DNA of 53,034 bases from CAZKUR01 sp964556005 (GTDB taxonomy: Bacteria; Bacteroidota; Ignavibacteria; Ignavibacteriales; Ignavibacteriaceae), in NCBI GenBank assembly GCA_964556005.1, contig CAZKUR010000022.1, positions 1-53,034 on the forward strand, given 5' to 3'. Shown here in pieces: positions 8,896-17,939 of this stretch. Within the stretch, counting starts at the first letter, position 1; every line of letters begins with the position of its first letter. The position numbers and the translations under genes are program-made. The notes beneath the pieces were generated by a model that was not told where the DNA came from, ran no database searches, and saw only the letters and a list, made by a program, of their open reading frames with translations.

Positions 8896-9618
8896 TTGAA
8901 AGAAACTTATCATAAATGGTTTTCCGAATTTTTAAGCAGGGAGTTTGAAATGCTTGTATTTGGCCACGACGGACTCCCGGTTATCGCATTCCCCACTTCT
9001 CAACAACGATATTACGAGCTGAAAGATTCCAAACTAATTGAATCAGCAGCAAAGTTTATCGAATCGGGAAAAATAAAAATTTATTGTCCCGACAGTGTTG
9101 ATTCGGATAGCTGGTACAACTATTCAATTCAACCTGCCGATAGAGTTAGGACTCATATCGGTTATGAGAATTTAATAATAAATGACGTAATTGAATTTGC
9201 AAAGCACGAAACAGAAATGAAAAGAGTTGTTTTGGCCGGCTGCAGTTTCGGCGCGTTTCATGCAGCAAATATTTCCTTTAAATATCCGGATAGAGTTTCC
9301 GGCTTAATCTGCATGGGCGGTTCTTTTGATGTAAAACAGTTTATTTACGGTTATTACGACGATAACTGTTACTTTAACAGTCCTCTGGATTATCTGCCGA
9401 ATCTAACTGATCATTGGTATCTTGATAATATTAATAAAATAAAAATAATTTTAGGAACCGGTGACTGGGATATGTGCCTCGATGAAAATTTGCGGCTTTC
9501 AAAAATTTTAACTGATAAAGGAATTAATCACAAGCTAGATGTCCGCTACGGAGCAGGCCATGACTGGCCATGGTGGAGGCAAATGTTCCCGGAGTATTTA
9601 ACAGAAATTGTAGACTAA
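8896..9618 (+). CDS. Alpha/beta-hydrolase, esterase-like protein
   Basis: A 240-residue cytoplasmic protein without a signal peptide. The nucleophile elbow is AGCSFGAFHA with Ser117, and the likely catalytic acid lies in GTGDWDMC (Asp190 or Asp192). The catalytic His is in YGAGHDWPWWRQ (His222). The fold and the DWPWW ending resemble the esterase D-like proteins annotated as putative esterases or polyhydroxybutyrate-depolymerase-like. The substrate is unknown. The start is TTG at 8896, preceded by GGCAGGT; an in-frame stop lies 14 codons upstream and no ATG intervenes. Confidence 0.85.
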   Translation: MKETYHKWFSEFLSREFEMLVFGHDGLPVIAFPTSQQRYYELKDSKLIESAAKFIESGKIKIYCPDSVDSDSWYNYSIQPADRVRTHIGYENLIINDVIEFAKHETEMKRVVLAGCSFGAFHAANISFKYPDRVSGLICMGGSFDVKQFIYGYYDDNCYFNSPLDYLPNLTDHWYLDNINKIKIILGTGDWDMCLDENLRLSKILTDKGINHKLDVRYGAGHDWPWWRQMFPEYLTEIVD

Positions 9619-9758
9619 AATTATAAAACTATTGATATCTAAAAAAGAATTGGAAAAATCTTTAACCCGATTTTCAGTATATTAACGGGGCACAAATTTA
9701 ATTTAAAAAAATAAAATATATTTAGATCAAAAGTTTTTAAAAAAATTAAACAGAAATT

Positions 9759-10094
9759 ATGGAATCTGAAAAACCAAATAAAATCAAAATCATTTATAAA
9801 AAAGCTCCTAATTACAGAACATACAATATAGAAGGGGTTGTAGGCGGGCTAACTCCGAAAGGGAAAATATTTATAGACTTATTTAATGAACAGTACCCTG
9901 TTGCGGAATATGTTGTCCATCAATTATCAAAAGACGGGATTTTAGGAAAAGCAGTTGAAAAGAAAATTGATGATGGGATTGTTAGAGAAATAGATTGCGG
10001 TATTTTTTTAGATATACCTACCGCTATTGCTATAACCGACTGGCTGTCTGCAAGAATTGAAGAATTTAAAAATAAAACTGCAGGAGGCAAATAG
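9759..10094 (+). CDS. Conserved-looking hypothetical protein, first of a coupled pair
   Basis: A 111-residue soluble protein I do not recognise. It has a compact alpha/beta look, with a strand-rich first half (KIKIIYKKAP, GKIFIDLFNEQYP) and a helix at the end (DIPTAIAITDWLSARIEEF). This is reminiscent of the small DUF3467-like proteins, though I cannot assign it. No signal peptide or membrane segment. Its stop lies one base before the TTG of the next gene, and the AGGAGG for that gene is inside this one, so the two are translationally linked. Confidence 0.65.
   Translation: MESEKPNKIKIIYKKAPNYRTYNIEGVVGGLTPKGKIFIDLFNEQYPVAEYVVHQLSKDGILGKAVEKKIDDGIVREIDCGIFLDIPTAIAITDWLSARIEEFKNKTAGGK
10082..10087 (+). 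promoter_or_regulatory. Strong ribosome binding site that sets the 10096 start
   Basis: AGGAGG, the full anti-16S match, eight bases before a TTG. It is rare in this window, where most genes have a weak or no Shine-Dalgarno sequence. Confidence 0.75.
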
Positions 10095-10095
10095 A

Positions 10096-10566
10096 TTGTT
10101 TTCAATTAGTTCTGAACATATTACACGTTCAAATTATTTGTTGCATGATATTTCAACATCCGCTGATAATTCACGTTTGACTAATATTAAAAGCAGAGAA
10201 ACATCTTCCATAACAGCCAATGATTTTAATATACTTTATTTTTCCAATATCGAATATTCATTTAATGCAGAAAGAGAAGTGCTTTTAATTAAATTAATAG
10301 ATTTTAGATATAAATTAAGAAAACCCTTAAAAGTAAAAATTAGAAGACAAAATTGGAAAGTTATCGGTACAATTCCGGAACTGAATATTTACGAAATTGG
10401 AAGTACCGATTTTGATGTTTTACGAAAAATAAATAAAGAGGTTACAAAATTATTTAATGAATCGTCTAATTTAAATGAAAATCAATTTCGTTTCAAACCT
10501 GCCGGTATGAAAGAATTTTTGACAGAATATATTGAACGAGAATTTAGAGAAAAAGAACTGAGCTAA
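10096..10566 (+). CDS. Hypothetical protein, second of a coupled pair
   Basis: I choose the TTG at 10096 as the start, giving 156 residues. A perfect AGGAGG (10082-10087) sits eight bases before it, and the upstream ATG at 10057 lies inside the previous gene without such a site. The product is soluble and basic in the middle (RKPLKVKIRRQNWKV) with a C-terminal helical stretch (GMKEFLTEYIEREFREKE). No known family is recognised. The gene directly follows the 111-residue unknown, so the two products may act together. Confidence 0.65.
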   Translation: MFSISSEHITRSNYLLHDISTSADNSRLTNIKSRETSSITANDFNILYFSNIEYSFNAEREVLLIKLIDFRYKLRKPLKVKIRRQNWKVIGTIPELNIYEIGSTDFDVLRKINKEVTKLFNESSNLNENQFRFKPAGMKEFLTEYIEREFREKELS

Positions 10567-10975
10567 GCTTTCTATTCTAACTGGTTCCCGCCAAAAATTA
10601 GCCAAAAAAAATTTCATTGAATGAGCTTGGTATTTTTTGATAATCAATTAATATCAAAGATCATAAATGAACAAAAATCTATTTTTTTCTGCAGAATTTT
10701 TAAGATTAAACCAAGTGCTATTAAATAAAATAATTAACTGCCAATTAAAAGAAATACAATATTATCAAATCTAAAGAGAATTGAAATTTTAAATTCGGCC
10801 TGATTAAATTTAAAATTTACTAACCAACCTTCGGGAAATATTTTTCTTTCCTGATAAACCGTACAAATCCAGCTTGATTTGTGATATAGATTTATTTCTC
10901 AACAAGTTCCATTCATTATTATTATATTAATACCGGACTAAATCTTTAACTCTTTTCATTATTTAAGATAAATTA
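10567..10975. other. Intergenic region without recognised features
   Basis: About 410 AT-rich bases between the unknown pair and the GH13 gene. I see no ORF of interest, no T-tailed hairpin and no repeat. The GH13 promoter presumably lies in its 3' part. Confidence 0.5.
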
Positions 10976-13900
10976 ATGATGCAGCTAAAAATAAAATCAC
11001 CCTTTGAAGTTCGGAGTAAAACAAGATATAATTTTCATGTTTCTAAAAAATGCCGGGATAAATACAAGTTTGACTTGAGTTTATATACAATTACCGGCGA
11101 TTTAATTATTGCAAATTTTCCTTCCGCAAGGTTTTTATCGAATCAAATAAATGAAATACGCAGGAAAGAAAAAAGCAGGGAACAGTTTGTAACCGCGGGT
11201 CAGATAAATGCATTAGCCCTTATCCATGAAATTTATCATTTTATAATAAGGCTGTACGAAGAGAAATACAACCCGGATGTACTCTCACGTGGATTGCAGT
11301 ATCTGCAAAAATCCCTGGGAGAGGATAATTTTTATGAACTTCTTCTTGAATATACAAAAGAATTTCCGCCGCTCGATATTTACAAAAATAAAATTTCCGC
11401 CGAAGAATATTTGAACAGCTCGACTCACGGTAAACCAAATAAAGAAATCATAATGGAAGAGTTAATTATTCTTCAAATAGAAAATATGAACCCTGCTACA
11501 ATTTCATTGGAAGAATTATATAGCGATAAAACACTTTCGAATAAATCAAAATATGTAATTGCAGTTGATAATATTGAAAAATTTTTCGCAAAGGAAAAAC
11601 CATTTGGAGCAGACAATCTTCCATTAATTCATTTTTTGCGAAAACCGGTTATCACTAATCCCTACAGCCTTGAAAAACAGCTGGATTATATTCGTGAAGT
11701 TTGGGGTATTTATGTTTATGATAAATTTAATGAAAGATTATTAAAAGGAAGAGATTTAATTTCAGAGGATCTTAAGCTTTTCCTTCAGCACGGCGGCGGT
11801 GAAAAAGGAACTCCTCCGGTTCCGGAATATGACTTTGATTATTTTGAAAAGCTCAGAGCCAAACTCGCTGCAGGGGTAAAATTAACTCCAGAAGAAAGCG
11901 CATATTATTATTCCGAAATAGAAAAATTTACGCTGGATTCTGTGTGGATGCCGGAAGTTGTAATGCTTGCGAAGAATGCATTTGTTTGGCTTGACCAGCT
12001 CTCAAAAAAATATCAAAGGTCGATTACAAGATTGGATCAAGTGCCTGATCAGGAACTGGATTTAATTGCAAGCTGGAATTTTTCCGCTCTCTGGTTAATC
12101 GGGTTATGGGAAAGAAGCTCTGCATCGCGTAGAATTAAACAGCTTACCGGGAATCCGGAAGCAGCAGCTTCCGCTTACTCACTTTACGATTACATAATTG
12201 CTCATGATCTGGGTGGAGAGGAAGCTTTTGAAAATCTGAAAAACAGGGCATGGCAAAGAGGAATTCGAATGGCAAGTGATATGGTTCCAAATCATACGGG
12301 CATTTACTCAAAGTGGGTTGTGGAGAAACCTCATTATTTCATTCAAAGCGATTATCCTCCCTACCCCGGTTATTCTTTTTATGGAACTAATCTTTCGGAA
12401 GACGCAAGGGTTGAAGTCCGTATTGAAGATAAATATTATTCACGAAGCGATGCGGCAGTTGTATTTCAAAGAAGAGACATGTATACAGGCGATATTAAAT
12501 ATATTTATCACGGCAATGACGGTACAAACATGCCGTGGAACGATACTGCACAACTTAATCTGCTGAATCCCGAAGTAAGGGAATCATTAATTCAAACCAT
12601 TCTCCACGTTGCCCGCAAAACCCCGATAATTAGGTTTGATGCAGCAATGACTCTAACAAAGAAGCACTATCAACGGCTTTGGTTTCCACTCCCTGGAACC
12701 GGCGGAGCAATTCCTTCGCGCTCCGACTACTCAATGACACGGGAACAGTTTGATGCTGCAATGCCGGAAGAATTTTGGCGTGAAGTAGTTGACAGGATCA
12801 ACCGCGAATTACCAAACACACTGCTTTTAGCCGAAGCTTTCTGGCTGATGGAAGGATATTTTGTCCGGACACTCGGAATGCACAGGGTTTATAATAGTGC
12901 GTTCATGCATATGATGATGAAGGAAGAGAATGAAAAATATCATTTTCTAATTAAGAATACACTTGAATTTAATCCTGAGATCTTAAAACGTTATGTAAAT
13001 TTTATGAGTAATCCCGATGAAGAAACTGCTGTCAATCAATTCGGCAAAGGGGATAAATATTTCGGCATTACCGTATTGATGGTAACTTTTCCCGGACTTC
13101 CGATGTTTGCACATGGACAGATTGAAGGGTTGTCGGAAAAGTACGGCATGGAATACAAACGCTCTTATTATGATGAACATATCGATGAAAACCTCGTAAG
13201 GCGTCACGAGTATGAAATTTTCCCACTGCTTAGTAGACGGCATTTATTCAGCCAGGTTGAAAATTTCGAACTCTTCGATTTCATCGATAACAACAGCAAA
13301 ATAAATCATAATGTATTTGCATTTACCAACCGTGTAGGCGACGATAGGGCGTTGATTATTTATAATAATTCATACTCTCAAACTGCAGGTACAATCAAAT
13401 ACTCATCACCAAAAGTTTCATCCGCAAATAGAAATCTTTCGACAACAACACTTGCCGATGCTTTAAACATCAAATACGATTACCAGTATTTTTATATTTA
13501 CCATGATCACAAAACAGGGTTAGAATATCTTTTTTCAGGGAAGGAATTGCATGAGTACGGTTTTTACATTGCACTGCAGGGATACGAATACAGAGCGTGC
13601 ATTAATTTTAGAGAAATTTATGATACAACCGGATTGTATGATCGTTTAAATAACTCGCTCAGAGGAAGAGGTGCTCATTCAATCGAACAGGTAGCAGTTG
13701 AATCACGTCTTTCGCCGGTTCATAATTCCCTTAATCATTTACTAAGTCATGAAATGCTGAATAATTTTGTAAGCTATTGCTTCCGTGAAGACAATCTGTC
13801 CGAAAAAGAAAATGGCCCGCATGAAATATTTTTTACGCAGTTAGAAAATAAATCATACAATCTTATCGGTGAAATTAATAGGCAGAATGATATTCAACTT

Positions 13901-14752
13901 GATGCGGCAAAATTCTATCAAAAATTAAATAACGAAGTTACCGCTTGCAGGCAGTTTTCAATATCCTGGCAAAAAAAATTATCTCAAAAAAGAAAATTGA
14001 AAATAGTTGATGATATTTCCAGTAATTTAAAAATTTTCAACCATGCACATGCAAATGTGAACCGGAACATTTTGTTTTGTGCTTTTGTTATTAGAGGACT
14101 AGAAAGCCTGAGTGATGATCATATATTTGAAAAATTTTTAATCTCAAAATCTTTGCTGTTTATTCTTGAAAATTCAAATCTCGGTTATGAATCGATAAAT
14201 GAAAATATCCACCTAATCAAGATTTTATCTTCAAAAAAACTATTTACTTCAAGGGAAAAAAAGCAATCGAAAGCGGAAACAAAGAATGAAGTTATTTCGA
14301 ATTTCACTTCGATTTTAGATAATGCCGAGGTGCAGAGCTTTCTCAACATCAATCAATTTGAAGGAATAACATATATAAGCAAAGAAAGATTGGAAAGCCT
14401 GCTGGATTGGATTTTTACTTTATGTGCAGTGGATCGATCGTGCGAATTATTTTTATCTCATTCTAAACTTAACGGCAGGAAAGCAGTAAAGAAAAATTCG
14501 AAAAAAGCACCGTCTTTGAATAAACTTGATAAAGAAAAAGCCTTACTGGAATCGCTGAAAACGAACTACACACTTTTTGAAAAGATAAAACAAGCTGCCT
14601 CAACAGAAGGATATAAGCTTTACGACATACAGAGAAAAATTTCGAATAACAATACCAAACCGGTAGCAAAAAAAGTTACAGAAGGAAAGGGGGCAAAAAA
14701 ATCAACTGCTAAAAAAACGATTTCAAATAACAAACGCAGGAACCCCAATTGA
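10976..14752 (+). CDS. Large GH13 (alpha-amylase family) protein with extra N- and C-terminal domains
   Basis: A 1258-residue protein containing a GH13 barrel. Conserved regions are DMVPNHTG (Asp435, His440), IIRFDAAM with nucleophile Asp555, LLLAEAFW with acid/base Glu620, and FMSNPDEE with Asp681, where the usual NHD is NPD. Such enzymes act on alpha-1,4-glucans such as starch or glycogen. About 360 residues precede the barrel; they include HEIYH (84-88), an HEXXH-like string of doubtful meaning. The C-terminal 400 residues are helical and end in a Lys/Ala-rich tail. There is no signal peptide, so it is probably cytoplasmic. The stop overlaps the start of the sugar dehydrogenase. Specificity cannot be told from sequence. 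Confidence 0.88.
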   Translation: MMQLKIKSPFEVRSKTRYNFHVSKKCRDKYKFDLSLYTITGDLIIANFPSARFLSNQINEIRRKEKSREQFVTAGQINALALIHEIYHFIIRLYEEKYNPDVLSRGLQYLQKSLGEDNFYELLLEYTKEFPPLDIYKNKISAEEYLNSSTHGKPNKEIIMEELIILQIENMNPATISLEELYSDKTLSNKSKYVIAVDNIEKFFAKEKPFGADNLPLIHFLRKPVITNPYSLEKQLDYIREVWGIYVYDKFNERLLKGRDLISEDLKLFLQHGGGEKGTPPVPEYDFDYFEKLRAKLAAGVKLTPEESAYYYSEIEKFTLDSVWMPEVVMLAKNAFVWLDQLSKKYQRSITRLDQVPDQELDLIASWNFSALWLIGLWERSSASRRIKQLTGNPEAAASAYSLYDYIIAHDLGGEEAFENLKNRAWQRGIRMASDMVPNHTGIYSKWVVEKPHYFIQSDYPPYPGYSFYGTNLSEDARVEVRIEDKYYSRSDAAVVFQRRDMYTGDIKYIYHGNDGTNMPWNDTAQLNLLNPEVRESLIQTILHVARKTPIIRFDAAMTLTKKHYQRLWFPLPGTGGAIPSRSDYSMTREQFDAAMPEEFWREVVDRINRELPNTLLLAEAFWLMEGYFVRTLGMHRVYNSAFMHMMMKEENEKYHFLIKNTLEFNPEILKRYVNFMSNPDEETAVNQFGKGDKYFGITVLMVTFPGLPMFAHGQIEGLSEKYGMEYKRSYYDEHIDENLVRRHEYEIFPLLSRRHLFSQVENFELFDFIDNNSKINHNVFAFTNRVGDDRALIIYNNSYSQTAGTIKYSSPKVSSANRNLSTTTLADALNIKYDYQYFYIYHDHKTGLEYLFSGKELHEYGFYIALQGYEYRACINFREIYDTTGLYDRLNNSLRGRGAHSIEQVAVESRLSPVHNSLNHLLSHEMLNNFVSYCFREDNLSEKENGPHEIFFTQLENKSYNLIGEINRQNDIQLDAAKFYQKLNNEVTACRQFSISWQKKLSQKRKLKIVDDISSNLKIFNHAHANVNRNILFCAFVIRGLESLSDDHIFEKFLISKSLLFILENSNLGYESINENIHLIKILSSKKLFTSREKKQSKAETKNEVISNFTSILDNAEVQSFLNINQFEGITYISKERLESLLDWIFTLCAVDRSCELFLSHSKLNGRKAVKKNSKKAPSLNKLDKEKALLESLKTNYTLFEKIKQAASTEGYKLYDIQRKISNNNTKPVAKKVTEGKGAKKSTAKKTISNNKRRNPN

Positions 14753-16728
14753 AAAAACTATTACAGGTATTGATTTTAATTTTCTTCCTTTTCCCGTTTC
14801 AAATATTTTCCCAGAATTTTCAAGATGCATTTACTAACCTTACTTTCTCCGAGCCTGTTGGAATTTATGCACCGACCGACGGTACTGACAGACTTTTTGT
14901 AGTCGAACAATCCGGTAAAATAATCGTATTTGAAAATAACCGCCAAACAACTCAGACAAAAGAATTTTTAGATATTTCGGATTTGATTATCAGCGGCGGT
15001 GAAGAAGGTTTATTGGGATTAGCATTTCATCCGGATTACTCAAGCAATGGTTATTTCTATGTCGATTATACGGCTACAAATCCTTTAAGAACGGAAATTG
15101 CACGATTTCAGGTCAGTTCTACAAATCCCGATTCGGCAATTAAAAGCAGCCAGCAGGTGGTTTTAACTTTTAGTCAACCTTATTCAAATCATAACGGCGG
15201 TCAATTGGCATTTGGGCCGGATGGATATTTATACATCGGTACCGGCGATGGCGGCAGCGAAGGCGATCCGAATCATACTGCTCAAAATTTACAGTTGCTG
15301 CTTGGAAAAATTTTAAGAATCGACATCGACACTTCGGAAAACGGGATGAATTACGGTATTCCGCCAACCAATCCTTTTTATGGAAATACTCAAGGTTACA
15401 TGGAAGAAATTTATTCATACGGAATGAGAAATCCCTGGAGATTCAGCTTCGATCCCGTTACCGGAATTTTGTGGTGCGGGGATGTTGGACAGAATAACTG
15501 GGAAGAAATCGACAATATAAACAACGGGAAAAATTATGGCTGGAGTTGTTATGAAGGTTTTGTTGCTTATAATCTAACCGGTTGTAATGCACCCGAATAT
15601 ATATTTCCACTTTTCGTGTATGATCATTCCGGCGGTAGATGTGCTATCACCGGCGGTTTCTTGTATAGAGGAAATCGAAGAGCGGAACTAAAAGGATATT
15701 ATGTTTATGGAGATTATTGTTCCGCACAAGTTTGGAAATTCAATCCTTCTGATAGTTCAAATTATTCTTTCGGTTCGCCGAACTCATTGCTCCTGTCCTT
15801 TGGCGTAGATAAAAATAATGAATTGTATGCATGTACTTCAAGCGGAAAAATATATGAACCGGTTCCCGATATAAACGCACCGTCAAATTTAATATTAGGT
15901 TCTCCTGGCCCCGGTGAGGTTACGCTCCAGTGGACAGACAATTCGAACAATGAAACTGGGTTTTATATCCAGAGAAAAGGAACAAACAATATTTTTGAGA
16001 CGATCGATTCTTCCGGCGCAAATACAACTTCGTACACCGACAACTTGTCGCAGACCGATACTTTTACTTACAGGGTAATTGCACATAACACCGCTTCTGT
16101 TTCGGATTATAGTAATGAATCTTCCATTGTTGTCACCGATCTTCCCGTTGAAATATCTTCTTTTACCGCTTCTGTCGGAAATAATTATGTTTTATTAAAA
16201 TGGACGACTGCTTCAGAAAAAAATAATAGAGGATTTGAAGTTGAAAGATATTTCCGAAACAGTTGGTCGGAGATAGGATTTGTAAATTCTAAAGATTCCA
16301 CAGGAACCGGGGATTTTTATCAATATAAAGATGATTTAACAAACGTTAATATAAAGGGAAATGTACTTTATAGAATAAAACAAATCGATTATGACGGAAG
16401 CTTTTCTTTTTCAAATACGATTTCGATAAATCTTAATTTTTCAGGCTTAAGTTACAACCTGCTGCAGAATTATCCGAACCCGTTTAATCCGTCTACTAAT
16501 ATTAATTATGATCTCCCGGAACAGAGTAAAGTAAAACTACAGGTAATTGATCTGCTGGGAAGAGTAGTAGCTGAATTAACAAACAGAATTAAAATTGCAG
16601 GGGCATACAAACAAACCTGGAATGCGGAAAGTTTTCCTTCGGGAGTTTATTATGTTAGGATGACAGCACATTCGATTGTTTCAAATAGGAATTTTTCGAA
16701 GACGATTAAGGTTGTTTATCTAAAATAA
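14749..16728 (+). CDS. Exported PQQ-type sugar dehydrogenase with FN3-like and T9SS sorting domains
   Basis: A 659-residue exported protein. Residues 1-21 are a signal peptide. Residues 25-370 form a glucose/sorbosone dehydrogenase propeller: HNGGQLAFGPDGYLYIGTGD, YGMRNPWRFSFDP and CGDVGQNNWEEI are typical of the soluble aldose dehydrogenases that use PQQ. A fibronectin-III-like section follows (about 378-465), then a second module starting LPVEISSFTA, and a T9SS type A signal with LLQNYPNPFNPST from residue 573. T9SS cargo is usually moved to the surface or released. The start is TTG at 14749 within TTGA, overlapping the GH13 stop by four bases. An adjacent alpha-glucan enzyme suggests a role in sugar oxidation, an inference. 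Confidence 0.9.
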   Translation: MKKLLQVLILIFFLFPFQIFSQNFQDAFTNLTFSEPVGIYAPTDGTDRLFVVEQSGKIIVFENNRQTTQTKEFLDISDLIISGGEEGLLGLAFHPDYSSNGYFYVDYTATNPLRTEIARFQVSSTNPDSAIKSSQQVVLTFSQPYSNHNGGQLAFGPDGYLYIGTGDGGSEGDPNHTAQNLQLLLGKILRIDIDTSENGMNYGIPPTNPFYGNTQGYMEEIYSYGMRNPWRFSFDPVTGILWCGDVGQNNWEEIDNINNGKNYGWSCYEGFVAYNLTGCNAPEYIFPLFVYDHSGGRCAITGGFLYRGNRRAELKGYYVYGDYCSAQVWKFNPSDSSNYSFGSPNSLLLSFGVDKNNELYACTSSGKIYEPVPDINAPSNLILGSPGPGEVTLQWTDNSNNETGFYIQRKGTNNIFETIDSSGANTTSYTDNLSQTDTFTYRVIAHNTASVSDYSNESSIVVTDLPVEISSFTASVGNNYVLLKWTTASEKNNRGFEVERYFRNSWSEIGFVNSKDSTGTGDFYQYKDDLTNVNIKGNVLYRIKQIDYDGSFSFSNTISINLNFSGLSYNLLQNYPNPFNPSTNINYDLPEQSKVKLQVIDLLGRVVAELTNRIKIAGAYKQTWNAESFPSGVYYVRMTAHSIVSNRNFSKTIKVVYLK

Positions 16729-17112
16729 TTGCTCTATGCTTCCTGCCCGCCGAAGCTTTTAACTTTGAGTACATTTTATACAATTATATTTATAATGCAA
16801 TTGTTATCGCCTTAAATAAAAAACAGCGTAGGCGGGAATGCTCGATTCTTGTTACTACATGCTCATTGCTAGTTGGTCATTAGTAAAGTGTTATTGGTTA
16901 TTAATACAATTGTAGAATAAAATATTGCTGATAGAGTTTATGTTAGTAAAATACAACTCCGGAGTTGAATGTTTGTAATATAAAAAAGCGAAGAAACTTT
17001 TTGTGCTCCACCGCAGCGTTATGTTTAAAGCGAGTATAATTATACTCTGATAGAAATGATTAAAAGATAAAGTAATGGTTCTCCTAAATAAATGAAAGAC
17101 TTTAATTACCTC
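16729..17112. other. Intergenic region between convergent genes
   Basis: About 384 bases where the sugar dehydrogenase and the SDR gene converge. It contains CCCGCC (16746-16751) and GGCGGG (16831-16836), a short inverted pair 80 bases apart that is too small to call a terminator or element. A terminator for each side is expected but I cannot assign it. Confidence 0.45.
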
Positions 17113-17904
17113 TTATAACAAACCTTTAACTACTCCGCCGTCAACATGAATAGTGCTGCCGGTTAAATAACCTGCTGATGCGGAAGCTAAATATGCTACC
17201 GTTGAAGCAATCTCCTCCGGCTTTCCTAACCGGTTCATGGGAACTTCTTTTGCCATATCGACAAGAATTTCTTCATGAGATTTTCCTTTTTCTTTAGCCT
17301 GTTTAACGGCAAGATCATACAATCTATTTGTTAATGTATAGCCCGGGGCTACATTGTTTACAGTGATATTATATTTGGCAACTTCGTTGCTTAATGTTTT
17401 TGCAAATCCCGTTACTCCGGCCCGTAAGGAGTTGGAAAGCATCAAAGCATCTACAGGCTGTACAACAGATAAAGAAGTAATATTTATTATTCTTCCCCAT
17501 CTTCTGGAAATCATACCCGGCAGAACGAGTTTTGTTAATCTTATCGTACCCATTAAAAGAAGACCAAAAGCATCCGCCCAATCTTTTTCGGATAGTTCCA
17601 TAAAATAGCCTGCTATCGGTCCGCCGGAATTATTGACAAGAATATCTACCGTTCCGAATTGTTTTGACGCTGCTTTATAAATTGTTTCAATATCGTCAAT
17701 TCTGCTAACGTCGCAAACTATCCAAAGCGGTTCATTGCCGGTTTTATTTTTAATTTCATTTGCAGTATTTATAAGATCATTTTTCGTCCGGGAACAAATT
17801 ACAACATTACAACCTTCTTCTGCGAATGCGAGCGCCACAGCTTTCCCAATCCCCTTGCTTGAAGCGGCAACAAGGGCCGTCTTTCCTTTAATTCCAAAAT
17901 TCAT
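17113..17904 (-). CDS. SDR-family oxidoreductase lacking the canonical Tyr-Lys pair
   Basis: A 263-residue short-chain dehydrogenase-like protein. The nucleotide-binding loop reads AASSKGIG rather than TGxxxGIG, and NNSGG and IINITS (Ser144) are present. At the place of the catalytic YxxxK motif is SNSLR (Ser157, Arg161), so both key residues differ. This matches my recollection of a described BKR-like subgroup that is imperfect in both the coenzyme and the catalytic motif. The reaction is therefore unclear, though genomes label it 3-oxoacyl-ACP reductase. It is the last of an apparent six-gene minus-strand run, 35 bp after ackA. Confidence 0.88.
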   Translation of the reverse strand: MNFGIKGKTALVAASSKGIGKAVALAFAEEGCNVVICSRTKNDLINTANEIKNKTGNEPLWIVCDVSRIDDIETIYKAASKQFGTVDILVNNSGGPIAGYFMELSEKDWADAFGLLLMGTIRLTKLVLPGMISRRWGRIINITSLSVVQPVDALMLSNSLRAGVTGFAKTLSNEVAKYNITVNNVAPGYTLTNRLYDLAVKQAKEKGKSHEEILVDMAKEVPMNRLGKPEEIASTVAYLASASAGYLTGSTIHVDGGVVKGLL

Positions 17905-17939
17905 TGCAACACCACTATTTAATTAATTCATTTTTAATG

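Noticed and set aside
16746..16836. CCCGCC and GGCGGG inverted pair in the intergenic region
   Set aside because: Six bases with an 80-base spacer and no T-run; too weak for a terminator or mobile element end.
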